Positions 23,395 to 34,326 of a stretch of 64,000 bases of DNA are shown here, one piece after another; positions within the stretch are counted from its first letter, which is position 1; every line of letters begins with the position of its first letter. The notes under the pieces are model-generated. The model searched no databases. It was not told the DNA's origin and saw nothing but the letters and a program-made list of their open reading frames with translations. This stretch comes from Zingiber officinale. Lineage: Eukaryota; Streptophyta; Magnoliopsida; Zingiberales; Zingiberaceae. Made by a program: the position numbers and the translations under genes. The stretch is from the NCBI RefSeq assembly GCF_018446385.1, contig NC_055990.1, positions 137,466,996-137,530,995 on the forward strand, in the 5' to 3' direction.

Positions 23395-23715
23395 GGTGAT
23401 CTGGAGGTCTGACCAAGAAGCAATCTGGAGACCTGTCTAATAAGTAATCTGGAGGTCTAACTAGGACTTGATTTGGAGATCTGATCAGGAATTAATGATC
23501 TAGAGGCCTGACCAGGAAGCAATCTAGAGACCTTACCAGTAAGGGATCTGGAGGTCTGACCAGGACTTGATCTGGAGATCTGACCAGAAATTGATCTGGA
23601 GGTCTGACTAGGAATTGATCTGGAGGTCTGACTAGGAATTGATGATCTGGAGGTCTGACCAGGACTTGATCTGGGGACCTAACCAGGACTTCATCTGAAG
23701 GTCTGCCTAGAAAGT
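23395..23715. repeat. Second tandem array, about 24-bp unit
   Basis: Units such as gatctggaggtctgaccagg are repeated a dozen times with substitutions and small length changes. It follows directly on the 49-bp array and is unrelated to it apart from the shared word ctggaggtc. Confidence 0.8.
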
Positions 23716-24333
23716 GGTTCAGACGAGCAACATTTGTTGCTTGAAGGGATTGTGCTCGGGGATTTTAGCTTAATTTTCCCGTGACCACAAAGTTCAATAC
23801 ATAAGGTTTTAGTCAAATTTAAACCTTACTCTGATTTTGAGGAGTGAAGGTGCCGAATTTAGATCGATACTTCCCACCGTCTTCTTCTTCGTTTCCCAAG
23901 ACCATCACATGAAATTTTCAGTCCCCGAGGCATGGTCTTCACAAGGTAGGGCGTTCATTTTCGCATATCCCTCTCCATAATTTTTCTGTCACTTCCATCA
24001 TAAATGTCCTTTCATAGGGAGATGACACGTGCCCCACGAACTTAACTCATCATAATGTATGACGAACGCTTTTTGTACGCAACCCCAAATCACTTCCTCT
24101 TCTTAATATGATGGCTGACGTGTGTTATGCCGTTTTAGTTGTCCAGCTCGCTTCCCGATGCTTCCTAAGGGTTTGGTTTAAAAACCCTAAAGGTTGTCCG
24201 TCATCGTTCCCTATCGCTTCAACTTCTCTTTTCCTTCTTGCTTTCGCTTGCTTGCCTTCTTCTTCGTGTTCCTCCCTTGTCATCTATAAGTATTCTTCCT
24301 TTTCCATCTACCACTCCTTCTTTTGATCCTATA

Positions 24334-26669
24334 ATGGCTGGCGAGATAGAAGTGCCCTGGTATGCATACTTCCGCTCTGACTTAGATAGGAGTGACCTTG
24401 AGACGATTCAGTCGAGTCTACAACTTTTTGAAGCCTACAAGCTCCATCCTCCGGGGCCTGATGACCATCCTTCTTCCCCTCCTACCGGTTTTGTAACCTT
24501 TTTCAAGGATCAACTCCTTGGCGGTCTTCACTTCCTTATCCATTCATTCTTTTCTTCCCTAAGCCGATACTTTGGCATTTCACTATCCTAGTTTGCCCCC
24601 AACGCCTTCCGCGCCATATATGGAATGGTGATCCTTTGTTGCCTATATTAGATTCCTTTGTCCCTACAGCTTTTCCACCATTATTATACCCTCAAACACT
24701 CGGAGCCGGGTGTTTTTATGGTGCAGTCCAGGGTTGGGTACAAGTTTTTTGAGGGGATACATTCTTCCAACAAGGGTTAGAAGTCTAGATTCTTCTATGT
24801 CCAATTGCCCAAGCCAGCATCCTGGACTGTTGAGTGGTGCTGCACTCTTCCAACTCCCTTTAAGCTACGCGACCACCAACATCAACCACAATGCCACACA
24901 GCTTCCAAAAAGTTAGAGGGCATGCAACTTTAGCTCTCCTTGTTGCTACGAGAGAGCATACTACACACTTTTGGGCTCAACCTCATCCAAACGCCTTTGG
25001 GTGCTCCTTTTGGTAAGATCCAATGTCCCTGCTTCCCGGTCTTCACTAACTAAGGTATCTTCTTTCTGTTTTGTAGAGGCCACCATGTTTCGCACCTACG
25101 CCCTTGATTCTTCTAAGCTACCTAGCGATATTTTGAAGAAGCTAGGCCCAGAAATTTTGGAGGGCCATGAGGTTCCTCAGGCCCCACAAGCCAGCACCTC
25201 AGCAGAGGCCTCCTCTCAACCATCCGAGGACCCCGAGACCCTTGGAATTGAAGCACTCCCTACCGAAGCGATCGCGGGTGAGAGGGCCCCCTCTCCGCCT
25301 CCAGCACAAAAGGAAGCGAGTCATCTCATCAGTCTAAGCTTTTCCGTCGAGGCCTCCTCTTTCGCAAGCTTCCTCCAATGCTAAGGCGAAAACCCCTACC
25401 CAGGTAACCCCTTCTCCAGTAATAGAGGTTGTGACCTCTCCTGTCCCCATTTTGGTCCCAGAGCAGACCATCTCCCGAGTGGGAGACCAGCCCGAGGATT
25501 CTGTGACCTCATCTCTTCCACCTCCTTCTCCTACTTCGACACCTGTCTCTTCTTCGCGCCCCAAGGAGCGCCTCAAGAGCAAATATGCCTTCACCTCCTC
25601 CTTCTATCTGTCGTCTCTCCAGGTGTTGGGCCCCATTCCTTCGGCCAACGCCTCTCCTCACTATGGCCAGGTGAAATTTCATGGGGCCCTGGCTGAGCCA
25701 TGGAAGACTGTCGCCGACCAAATTTTGGAAGGCCCACCCCTGGAGTTAGCCTACCTGTTCTCCAATCACCTAGTATTGGTGAGTTTTTACTTTCTTTTTC
25801 ATACCCTTGAGATAATGCTAATGTTAATCCTCCCCTACTCTCGATAGATCTGTGCCCTGGGTCTGAGCATATCACAATACATTGTCGACCTGCAGCGAGA
25901 GAACGAGTTCCCGAGGGTTCGCCTTCGAGAACTGGAATCTCCTACGACCACCAGCCACATTTTTTATTTGACCACCTTTGATAACCCGATGCAGTCCTAT
26001 CTTCAGGCTATCAAGGAAAAAGCCCAAATTGCCAGGGACCTGGCCCAGGTAAAGTCCGAGAAAGTGCAAACCCTACAGACCACTATGAAGACGAGTGAAT
26101 CCAAGCTTAAGTCTGAGGGACTGCGTCGTGCCTAGATCGTGGTCGATCTGGAAGAGAAGGAAGCTGAGGTGGCTTCCCTCTCTTCGCAATTGAGGGAATT
26201 GCAAGAAGCGCACACTGCTCTAGCAAGAGATCTAGAGGCAAAAAAGGCAGACCTGTCCACTAGCACCGACAGGGAAGCTGCTCTTTAGAAGCAATGGAAG
26301 GTAGCCAAGGCTACCCTCCAGTCTTTGCAGGCGGACCTTTCTAAGGCCAAGGATGAGGCTGCTACCGCACATTAGGAGCTAGCCCTGGTCTGAGCTGATG
26401 CAGGCAAGGCCCAGGGCGAGCTGAAGGATTATCAGTCCGATGAGGCTGCCCATCTGGAAGCTCACAAGGCCACCTACCTTGCTTCCAAAGAATTTGGAGA
26501 GAAGATAGGCAATCTCATCTACCGGATGATCTGTTACGGTGGTGTGGGAGCCCTACTACAGCTTTGTGAGAAAGGCTACCTCCGATCAGCCTCTCCTGAC
26601 AATTTCCTAGACAGGGGTCGCCTCCTCCAGGAGCTTCCTGATAGCGCCTTTCCTTCTTTCGATGACTAG
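24334..26669 (+). pseudogene. Antisense extra ORF 1 of the Tat element (gypsy-type transposon protein)
   Basis: It lies opposite in strand to the element's gag-pol. The start is MAGEIEVPWYAYF, then GFVTFFKDQLLGGL, RYFGIS and APNAFRAIYGMVILC; this pattern resembles the 'putative gypsy type transposon' family (PF04195-like). The middle is proline- and serine-rich (25170-25600). The last third (about 26000-26450) is a coiled coil with alanine, lysine and glutamate, followed by GGVGALLQLCEKGYL and FLDRGRLLQELPD before the stop at 26667. Two introns look plausible, about 25050-25076 and 25781-25847. In-frame stops show decay. The role is unknown; a TATA-like tataagtat lies near 24283. Confidence 0.65.
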
Positions 26670-27269
26670 TTTGCGCTTCCTTTCTTCTGACTTTGATTTC
26701 AGCATTGTGAAGGACCTGTGCTTGGGCAGACTATCTTTGTAATGTATTGTTGTATAGTTTATTTAGTGCGTTCTCCTATAGTCCATTCTATTTCTTACTA
26801 GATATGTCTGTGTAGTTTGCTAAGTGCTTATCCCTCTTGCAGGTGTCTTGTTAACTTGGCATTTAGGTAGGCATCAAGGCATACGACCGGTCAGGTTCTT
26901 TTTCCTGATCGAGCGTATATCCTGACCAACCTATCTAATGTCCCAATCGGGTTTGATGTTTGGACTACCCGATTAGTCGCTTTGTCTGACCAATCTACTT
27001 TAGGGTGCCCAACCGAGTTTTGCGCGATCGAGCTACTCGCCTGGTCGCGAGCCACGGTACTTGAGAGTCTCGAGAGGGAGCCGCTGTAGCATCGCCTATT
27101 CCCAAAGCCACAACAAACCCCTATTCTGACACTCCCCATTGATGCGGTTTTTTAGAAAGATCCTACGGCTACCGTTGCTTTTAAGTTTATGGATGACGTT
27201 GGCTGCTTTAAATATGAACCGCTTGATGGGTGCTAAAGACGAGGCCCTTTATGCCCCCCGTGACAGCTA

Positions 27270-27279
27270 TAAATATCCT
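27270..27279 (+). promoter_or_regulatory. TATA-like box before antisense ORF 2
   Basis: tataaatat lies about 105 bp upstream of the ATG at 27383, in a suitable position for a separate antisense transcript. Confidence 0.4.
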
Positions 27280-27382
27280 TCGTCTTCCGCTTTGTTGAAC
27301 TTTTCGTCTCAACCATAAGCCTTCCGCTTGTTGTTAGTGTCGATTGTGCTCTGCCCCTTATGTTTTACATTTTCATCATCTC

Positions 27383-29792
27383 ATGGATTCCCCTGTGCCT
27401 ACATAAGCTCTCAGAGTTTCAACTTTCACTGGCATGGATCTGGACGATCTTCGCTTCTCGTATGAAATCCCTATGGCCATGCACATCATCATACCCTCTG
27501 AGATCCACAGGGTCTCTTCCCCTCTGATAGGGTATGAGACCTTCTTCAAAGAGAAGTTTGTTGCCGGCCTTCGCTTCCCCACTCACCCTTTCTTTTCCGA
27601 CGTGAGTCATTATTTCCGCATCTCCCTTTGTCAACTTACCCCTAATTCCATGAATATTTTGTCCGGATTTGTCCTCCTCTGCGAAGTGTGCGGCATATCC
27701 TGGATCCCCCGCTTATTCCATTGCTTCTTTACCCCTCACCGTCACAGCGAGGACCTTTTCTGTCTCTAGGCCCGCACTCAAACTATCTTTTTTACTCCCC
27801 TCCCATCCTCAGATTTAGAGTGGAAAGAAAAATATTTCTTCCTTAGCTTTCCCTGAGCCGTGGAATGGCCTACCCAGTGGCGCTCAGCTCTACCTCCGGC
27901 ACCACCTTTATGGGATTTTCAGATGGACCCTGACTTTACAGAGGCCTCCGCACAACTAGGATGTGGCGCTTGGACCTACTAAGACTACTGACAGAGGGCG
28001 TACTATTTCTGTTCAGGTTGAGCATCACTTCCTAGCTACCACATTCCTTAGGTAAGGCTTGTCCTACCTCTACTGGCCTTCGTCCCCCTATTCTGATTTT
28101 AATGCTCTTCTTGCAGCTGACACTCTGACCCGGACATCCCCGATCAAGCCTCTTCCCCTGTGTGATTTGGAAATAAACCACCGGGGATGCATAATATTGG
28201 ATAGGAGGGGTCTCTCGCACCTTGCTCCTCTTCCCATAGGGGCGACTATCTCAACTACTCCTCGGTCGGTTGCCCGATCAACCCCGCACGTTCGGTTCGC
28301 TCCTGAGCCCTTAAGGCATGCTCCTCCCATGCCTCTTGTCCATCGGCTCCGAACTTCATCAGAGGAGTCTGATTCAGATGTGCAGCCGCTTTCACAATGG
28401 ACCAGACGCCAACCCATGGGACCCGACCTGGCGTTCGAGGCCTCGACTGCCACTCCATCGTCTCGACCAACTTCTACTTCCATTCCAGATCCACAGACCC
28501 CCAACGATCCTATTAGGCTACCTCGAACCAAGGCTGGATCTAAATGAGCGAAGGCTCCAGTTGTCAAGGATGAAATTGACCCGGGGCGGCAATATAAATC
28601 TAGTGCCCCAGTTAGACCTTCTTCTCGACCGACCGCTTCCTCTCAACCTGACCCTTCCACTTATCTTGGGTCGGCACCTTCTTCATTTGGTCCTTTTACT
28701 CAGCCAGGATCTGTTCCTACCCCACCTAGTCCATCTACTCAACCAAGATCTGCTTCTACCCAGCTTGGCCCGAGCGGAACTGCTCCAAACTCTTCCCAGC
28801 CTCGGTATCTCCGCTACCATGCCACTCTGCCCACAGAGTGGGGATTGTGTCTCTCTCTTGCTGCTCCTACTCGCAATATCCTATTGCGGGGTCGATTAGC
28901 CTCTCAATGGGAGCACACCATGCAAGCGATGGACACATGCACGCTGCCTAACCTGGTGGACTTGTTCTTTGAAACTGCTACTATGGTAAGCTTCCGCTCT
29001 CTTTTACGGCTATACTCCTACTCTATCATTCTACTCTCACTCCTCCGTGATTATGAATAGATATTTGCCCAATCGCTCCGCTTGAATCAGACAATTCTGC
29101 ATATATATCGATTTAATAAGGTCTTAAAGGACCGAGTTACAGACCTCGAGTCTCAAATCTCCGACCCTGCTACAGTTGTGTCTAGACTTAAGGCGGAGGT
29201 GGCAACCTTGAAGAAAGTGAGCGCTTCCCGGGAACAGACCTTGGAGGAGGCCCAGTCAAAGATCAGCCGTCTCTGAGATGACAAGAGTTGGCTTGAAGTT
29301 CTCTTGCAAACATCTGAGTCTAAGTGTCAAGAGACTCAATCAGAGCTAACTCAGCGATCTGCAGCTCTAGAGGACCTCAAGCTTACACATAAACAAGAGT
29401 TGGATTGTGTGGCTTAGGAGTTGAATTCCCGGGACTTGCTTATTATGGATCAGAGATGGGATCTAGAGTCTTAGGCCATAGAGATGGGTTCTTTGCATGC
29501 AGAGCTGTCCCAGGCTTAGTCTGCTTTATCGAGCTCTGTTATTGCTTTGGAGACCTATAAGGTAGGGGAGAGTGATCATCTGCAAGCGAGCCAAGAAGAA
29601 TATTTACGCTCTTCAGAGTTCGGCTCACAGGTGGGGGATCGTTTCATCACGTCCGTGGCCCATGGTGCAGTGGGGACACTTCAACAACTTAAAGAGAAAG
29701 GGTATCTGTCCTCTACCCCTCCTGAAGATTTTCTGGATCATCATCGCATCCTCAAAGAGATACCCGATGATGTATTCGCAGAATTCAAATAA
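27383..29792 (+). pseudogene. Antisense extra ORF 2 of the Tat element, paralogue of ORF 1
   Basis: It begins MDSPVPT at 27383 and passes through GYETFFKEKFVAGLRFP, HYFRISLCQLTPNS and GFVLLCEVCGIS, a clear PF04195-like signature. A proline- and serine-rich middle (28220-28800) follows, then FETATM at about 28970-28985, a probable intron at 28986-29060, a coiled coil at 29080-29560 (VTDLESQIS, LKAEVATLKK), and the end GAVGTLQQLKEKGYLSS, FLDHHRILKEIPDD and a stop at 29790. The order of parts, the tail and the intron site match ORF 1. Many TAG stops interrupt it. Its function is not known. Confidence 0.7.
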
Positions 29793-30049
29793 CTTGTGTA
29801 TGAACATTATGTTGTACTCTATTAATGTGTGCTTACTATTGTAGCTACTTTCTTTCTAGATTTTATGTCTTTTCCTTAGTCTTAGCCTGAGCAATTTTAA
29901 CCCGAGCGCGGGGGCCTGATCTGGTCTTAAAAAAGATTCATGAGTGTTCTGGACCCAGGTATCCCGACCTGGCATTTCATGCCTGACAGGTCATATCTTC
30001 CCGATCTCAAGTCTTACAAAGTACTAATTTAAATACGATAGGGTTGAAG

Positions 30050-30668
30050 GTAGTTAGCGCTCCAGGGACGGTCTAGCTTCCTAACCTGAGCATCTTGCAG
30101 ATAGTAGGCACTCGACGCTAACCATTTAACAACTTTGTATGGATCGTCCCACTGAGGTGCCAATTTGGTTACCTTCCCTACGGGGATTGTCCTTTTCCAC
30201 ACTAAATCCCCTTCTCTGAAGAACTAGGGAATCACCCTTCTATCGTAATTCTGACGCATCTTTTGTCGATATGTGGTTAGTCGGGCAGCTGCCCACTCGT
30301 GAATTTCACTGATGAAATTAACTCTGAAAGTCATCGCTCGGCATTTCCTTCGTCATATAGCATTCTTTTGTCTGAGGGCACCCCGACCTTTATTGGCACC
30401 AAAGCCTCACTGTCGTAGACCAAGTGAAATGGGGTGAGTCCTGTGCTTTCTCACAGAGTCGTGCGGGCAGCTCTTCTACCCAATCGCCTCCACCATTATT
30501 TAGCTTAACTTTCAACCCTTAGACTATCTCCCTATTGGTAACCTCTTTCTGCTCATTGCTTTGTGGATAAGCTACGGATGTGAAGGCCTAGGTTATGCCA
30601 AATCCTCGACACTAGGCTTGGATTTTGCAGCCTTAGAACTATCTTCCATTATCTGAAATCAACTTGTG
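30050..30668 (-). pseudogene. Tat integrase, C-terminal part
   Basis: Read on minus from 30668: LISDNGR, FGIT, FTSVAYPQSN (the catalytic-core end with the usual 'AYPQ.NGQ.E' context), then STGLTPFHLVY, ALVPIKVGVPS, RQKMRQNYDRRV and WDDPYKVVK. It continues the core that is interrupted at 32021 by the solo LTR. Stops are present. Confidence 0.8.
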
Positions 30669-30673
30669 CAGTA

Positions 30674-32020
30674 TGTTAGATCTAGAAGTGCTAGAGGGGA
30701 ATAGCGCTCATGGCTTTTATGCGTTTCGGATTCGAAAATCGACAAGAGTAAAGTAGTGGAATAAGAAATAAAAACAAGACACAAGGACACCAAGATTTAC
30801 TTGGTTCAGAGCTTTGGATGACTCCTACTCCAAGGCGCATACTCCTTGAGCATTTACTTTGGGCAAAAACTAATATAACGCAAAAGGTACAATTGAATAT
30901 TACAATAAGTGCAATAAAAGTTATACCGATAACAAAATGGAAATTTCGAAGCTCTGGGTCGTCGGGGACTTGTCGTAGCTTAGCCGGGTCATTTCTTGAG
31001 CAGCACACGAAGGATAAATAGCTTTGGAATTGATGATACAAGCTGTTGGTCGAATACCCCTTATAAAGGCTGTTGGAGGCGCCTCAAAGCCCCTTGACAG
31101 CGCCTCCATTGCAGCCGAGTCAGCCGCGCGGATAAGCGCAGAAGAAGTCCTCGTTGATCCTCTTGAAGGCGCCTCCATAAGCCTTGAAGGCGCCTCCAAG
31201 GCTATCAGAGGTGCCTCCAAGGCTATCAGAGGCGCCTCCATACTTGCTGCGTGCGCTTCTTCTCCTTTGCACCCGAGACGCCTCCAAACTCCATAAGGGT
31301 GCCTCGAGTACTATTCATCCGAGGCCAAAAGTGCTCTTTTGTTCCTACAAGATAGGTTAATCCACAAGACAACAATATATCCTACAAAACAAGGTTAGCA
31401 CATAATTAACATAGTAACAGAATTATTTTTGACAGTCTCCGGACTATCTGGTTCTGACTTCGGATTTCCAACCGGAAACCCTAGGTCGAACCGACGCCTA
31501 CTGTTCCCTCCACGGGGAACGCGTCCTCACCTACTCCACTCAAGAGAGCATATCTAATGCTAGTTCGGTCTTCCAGACCTACTGGACTTTCTGCCTAGGG
31601 TTATCACCCCCTACGACCTAGGATTACCACCCCCTAGGGTTTTTTCGCCACCTAGGGTTACCCCCCCCTAGGACCTAAGGTTACCCCCTTAGGATTTTCT
31701 CCACCTAGGGTTACCACCCCCTAGGACCTAAGTTTGCCGCCCCTTATGGTTTTTCACCACCTATGGTTACCACCCCCTAGGACCTAAGGTTACCATCCCT
31801 TAAAGTTTTCCACCACCTAGGGCTACCACCCCCTAGGACCTAGGGTTGCCACCCCTAAGGTTTTTCACCTGTCTAACCACAGCTAGGACTTTTACCTAAG
31901 AACACTTAGGACTTTCCTGCAAAGCTCATTCAAGCACATTAGATAACAAAATGACTTAACTTGAACCCTTTGACATAATCAAAACATAGGTTCAATCGTC
32001 GGATGCTTCCTGCACCAACA
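30674..32020 (-). mobile_element. copia solo LTR inside the Tat integrase
   Basis: It is 1347 bp, from tgttagatct to gcaccaaca, flanked by cagta (30669-30673) and cggta (32021-32025), one target duplication with one change. Integrase reads on across it (FGIP before, LISDNGR after). It contains repeats of gaaggcgcctcca (31060-31260) and of an approximately 50-bp block, cctagggttaccaccccctag (31595-31870). Confidence 0.85.
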
Positions 32021-32286
32021 CGGTATTCCAAATCGATAGAGGATGTTCTTCCATAAGAATTGAACAATGACTCCCTCAGTTATCATGGCCAGGGCTTTTG
32101 ATTCAACCCATTTAGAAAAGTAGTCCACTGCTACGAGCAAGAACCATTTCTGACCTGGTGTCATCTAGAATGGTCCCACAATATCCATGCCCCATTGGTC
32201 GAAGGGGCATGAGACTATTGTGGTTTTCAGTATGTCTGTCGGCCGGTGGATCAAGTTTTGATGCTTTTGGTCGGATAAACAAGTTT
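32021..32286 (-). pseudogene. Tat integrase, middle part
   Basis: The minus strand gives CPFDQWGMDIVGPF, a stop, then KWFLLVAVDYFSKWVE and WKNILYRFGIP. This contains the first catalytic aspartate (MDIVGPF) and the second (VDYFSKW) of the DDE core. Upstream it has CLSDQKHQN, the second half of the HHCC zinc finger. Confidence 0.85.
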
Positions 32287-32557
32287 TGACTTCTCGCCAA
32301 GCGTCCGGTCAGCCCGTCGACCCGCTTGGACTTCTCGCCAGCTATCCGGTCAGCCCGTCGACCTAGCTGGACTCTCGCCAAGTCCGGTCAGCCCGTCGAC
32401 CCGCTTGGACTTCTCGCCAGCTATCCGGTCAGCCCGTCGACCTAGCTGGACTTTTCCTGCACACTTGATCAAAGTGTCAGACAACAACACAACTAACTTA
32501 ACCTATTTGTCATTCATCAAAACCTGGGTTAGACCGTTAGTGCTACCCGCACCAACA
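32287..32557 (-). mobile_element. copia LTR fragment inside the integrase zinc finger
   Basis: It ends gcaccaaca at 32557 like the LTR at 1-781 and carries three to four alternations of gtccggtcagcccgtcgacc with cgcttggact or agctggact. The HHCC domain is split by it (DAQQLV before, CLSDQKHQN after). I find no clear target duplication, so it is probably truncated on its left side. Confidence 0.7.
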
Positions 32558-32845
32558 ATATTCACCAGTTGTTGAGCGTCTTTCTACAGAGTAGGACAGA
32601 AATACCTAGCCAGCAATACCTTTCGAGCTAGCGTCCTCCCCCTTGCATGGTTACCATAACATCCTTGATGTACCTCTTGCAGAACATACTCTGCCTCCTC
32701 AGTTCCTTAGTATTTGAGCAGCGGTCTGGAATGCCCACTTGTACAGCTGGTCCCCGATCAGGGTATATACACGAGCTCTTTTCCTGATCAACCTGGCTTC
32801 TTCCGGATCAGCAGGCAAGATGCCTTGCTGAAGGTAAATGATCCC
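32558..32845 (-). pseudogene. Tat integrase, N-terminal zinc-finger part
   Basis: The minus strand reads IIYLQQGILPADPEEARLIR, YTLIGDQLYK, EEAEYVLQEVHQGCYGNHA and GRTLARKVLLA, the usual start of Tat-type integrase with the two histidines of HHCC. Its upstream edge abuts RT directly near 32843. Confidence 0.8.
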
Positions 32846-33600
32846 AAGAACTTCCTCCCTCGAGCTCCAAACAAGCATTTCAAGGGATTCAACTTCAGCC
32901 CAAACTACTATAATGTGTTGTAGGTTTCTTCTATATCGGCAATCAAATTTGTGGCCAAAGTGGATTTGATGAGGATATCATCCACATAGACTTTCACATT
33001 TCACCCTATTTGCTCCCGGAAGATCTTGTCCATCATCCTTTGGTAGGTAGCTCCAGCATTTCTCAATCCAAAAGGCATGATGGTATAACAAAAGATACCA
33101 TCTGTTGTGATGAAGCTAACCTTCTCCTGATCTTCCTACGCTAGAGGGATCTGGTGGTATCCTTGATAAACATCAAGCATGCAAATCCTTTTACAGCCTG
33201 AGGTCGAGTCCACCATCTAATCCATCCTGGGTAGCGGGTAGCAATCCTTGGGGCTGACACTGTTGAGATCTCAGAAATCGATGTAGACTCTCAATTTATT
33301 GTTGGGTTTAGCTACCAGAACCACATTAGAGAGCCAGAATGAGAATTGTACCTCTCTAATGTGACCTGCTTTCCTGAGCTGATCCACCTCAGCTCGGATG
33401 ATCTTATTTTTCTCGGCCGAGAAGTTCCTCTTCTTCTGCTTGACCGATTGGGAATCAGGTAGAAGGTGTAATCTGTGCTCAGCCACCTCGAGCTTGACCC
33501 CAGGTAGCTCTTTGGGGGACCAAACAAAGACGCCCCCATTGAGAGTCAAGCATTAGACCAAGTCTGTCTTAACTTCGATAGGCAGGTTGCTTCATATGCG
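32845..33600 (-). pseudogene. Tat reverse transcriptase
   Basis: The minus strand reads FSAEKNKIIRAEVDQLRKAG, WLSNVVLVAKPNNKLRVYID, CYPLPR, MPFGLRNAGATYQRMMDKIF and the catalytic YVDD (32977-32988) within VKVYVDDILIKS, then FGLKLNP. The TYQRMM.KIF and YVDD motifs are typical of Tat/Athila-type gypsy RT. The RNase H domain that should follow is missing: the sequence jumps from the KFLG region to IIYLQQG near 32843. Single stops interrupt the frame. Confidence 0.88.
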
Positions 33601-33899
33601 AGTGAGGCTCTCCGAGCGATCAGGATAGAGCTGGACCTCCTCCCAAGAGATTGGTTCTTCTGCTGTAGGCAAAGACTCCTCTTGAATGATGTGGATCTTG
33701 CCATCTTGGGTTCACTAAGCCTTGTAAGCCTCCACCTTCACCATGTCAACGTAACACCTGCGAGAGACCAATTTCTAACCTCTAACTTCCCTGACCTGGT
33801 CTCCCACAGGGAATTTAATCTTCTAATGAAAAGTAGAGACTGCCACCTGGAACTCATGCAGTGTCGGTCTCCCTAAGATGATGTTATATGAGGACGGCA

Positions 33900-34326
33900 A
33901 TTCCACCACTATGAAGGTGCTCCTCCGCATCCTCACTAAGGGTTCGCTATCCAAAGATATGGCTAGCTTGATCTAGCCCATGGATCGTACTTCATTGCCG
34001 ATGAAATCATATAATGAAGTAGCCACGGGCCAGAGTTCACTGGCTTCGATTTGCATGCCCTCGAAGGCACTCTTGAACGACATGTTGACAGAGCTTTCAG
34101 TATCAATGAAAACTCTGGTCACGCGACTATTGGTGATAACGGCGACCTTGATTATTAGGGAATCATCATGAGGAAGCTCCAGCCTCTCTAGGTCTTGCGG
34201 CCCAAAGCTAATGGTGGGCCCTACAGCTTGCTCCCAGTTGCATCCTACAGCATGTATCTCCAGGCGCCGCTCGTGAGACTTCTGAGCCCTATCAGAGTCT
34301 CCATCTGTGGGCCCTCTGGAGATCAT
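33900..34326 (-). pseudogene. Tat aspartic protease region
   Basis: The minus strand reads ISFGPQDLERLELPHDDSLI, VAVITNSRVTRVFIDTESSV and NMSF. The family active site is D-T/S-G-S-S. Here the glycine is replaced by glutamate (DTESS), so the enzyme would not be expected to work. It sits between gag and RT as usual. Confidence 0.8.

Noticed and set aside
28088-28567. Minus-strand open frame of 159 codons overlapping antisense ORF 2
   Set aside because: It is the complement of the proline/serine-rich part of ORF 2, which has homology to ORF 1; the minus frame has none.
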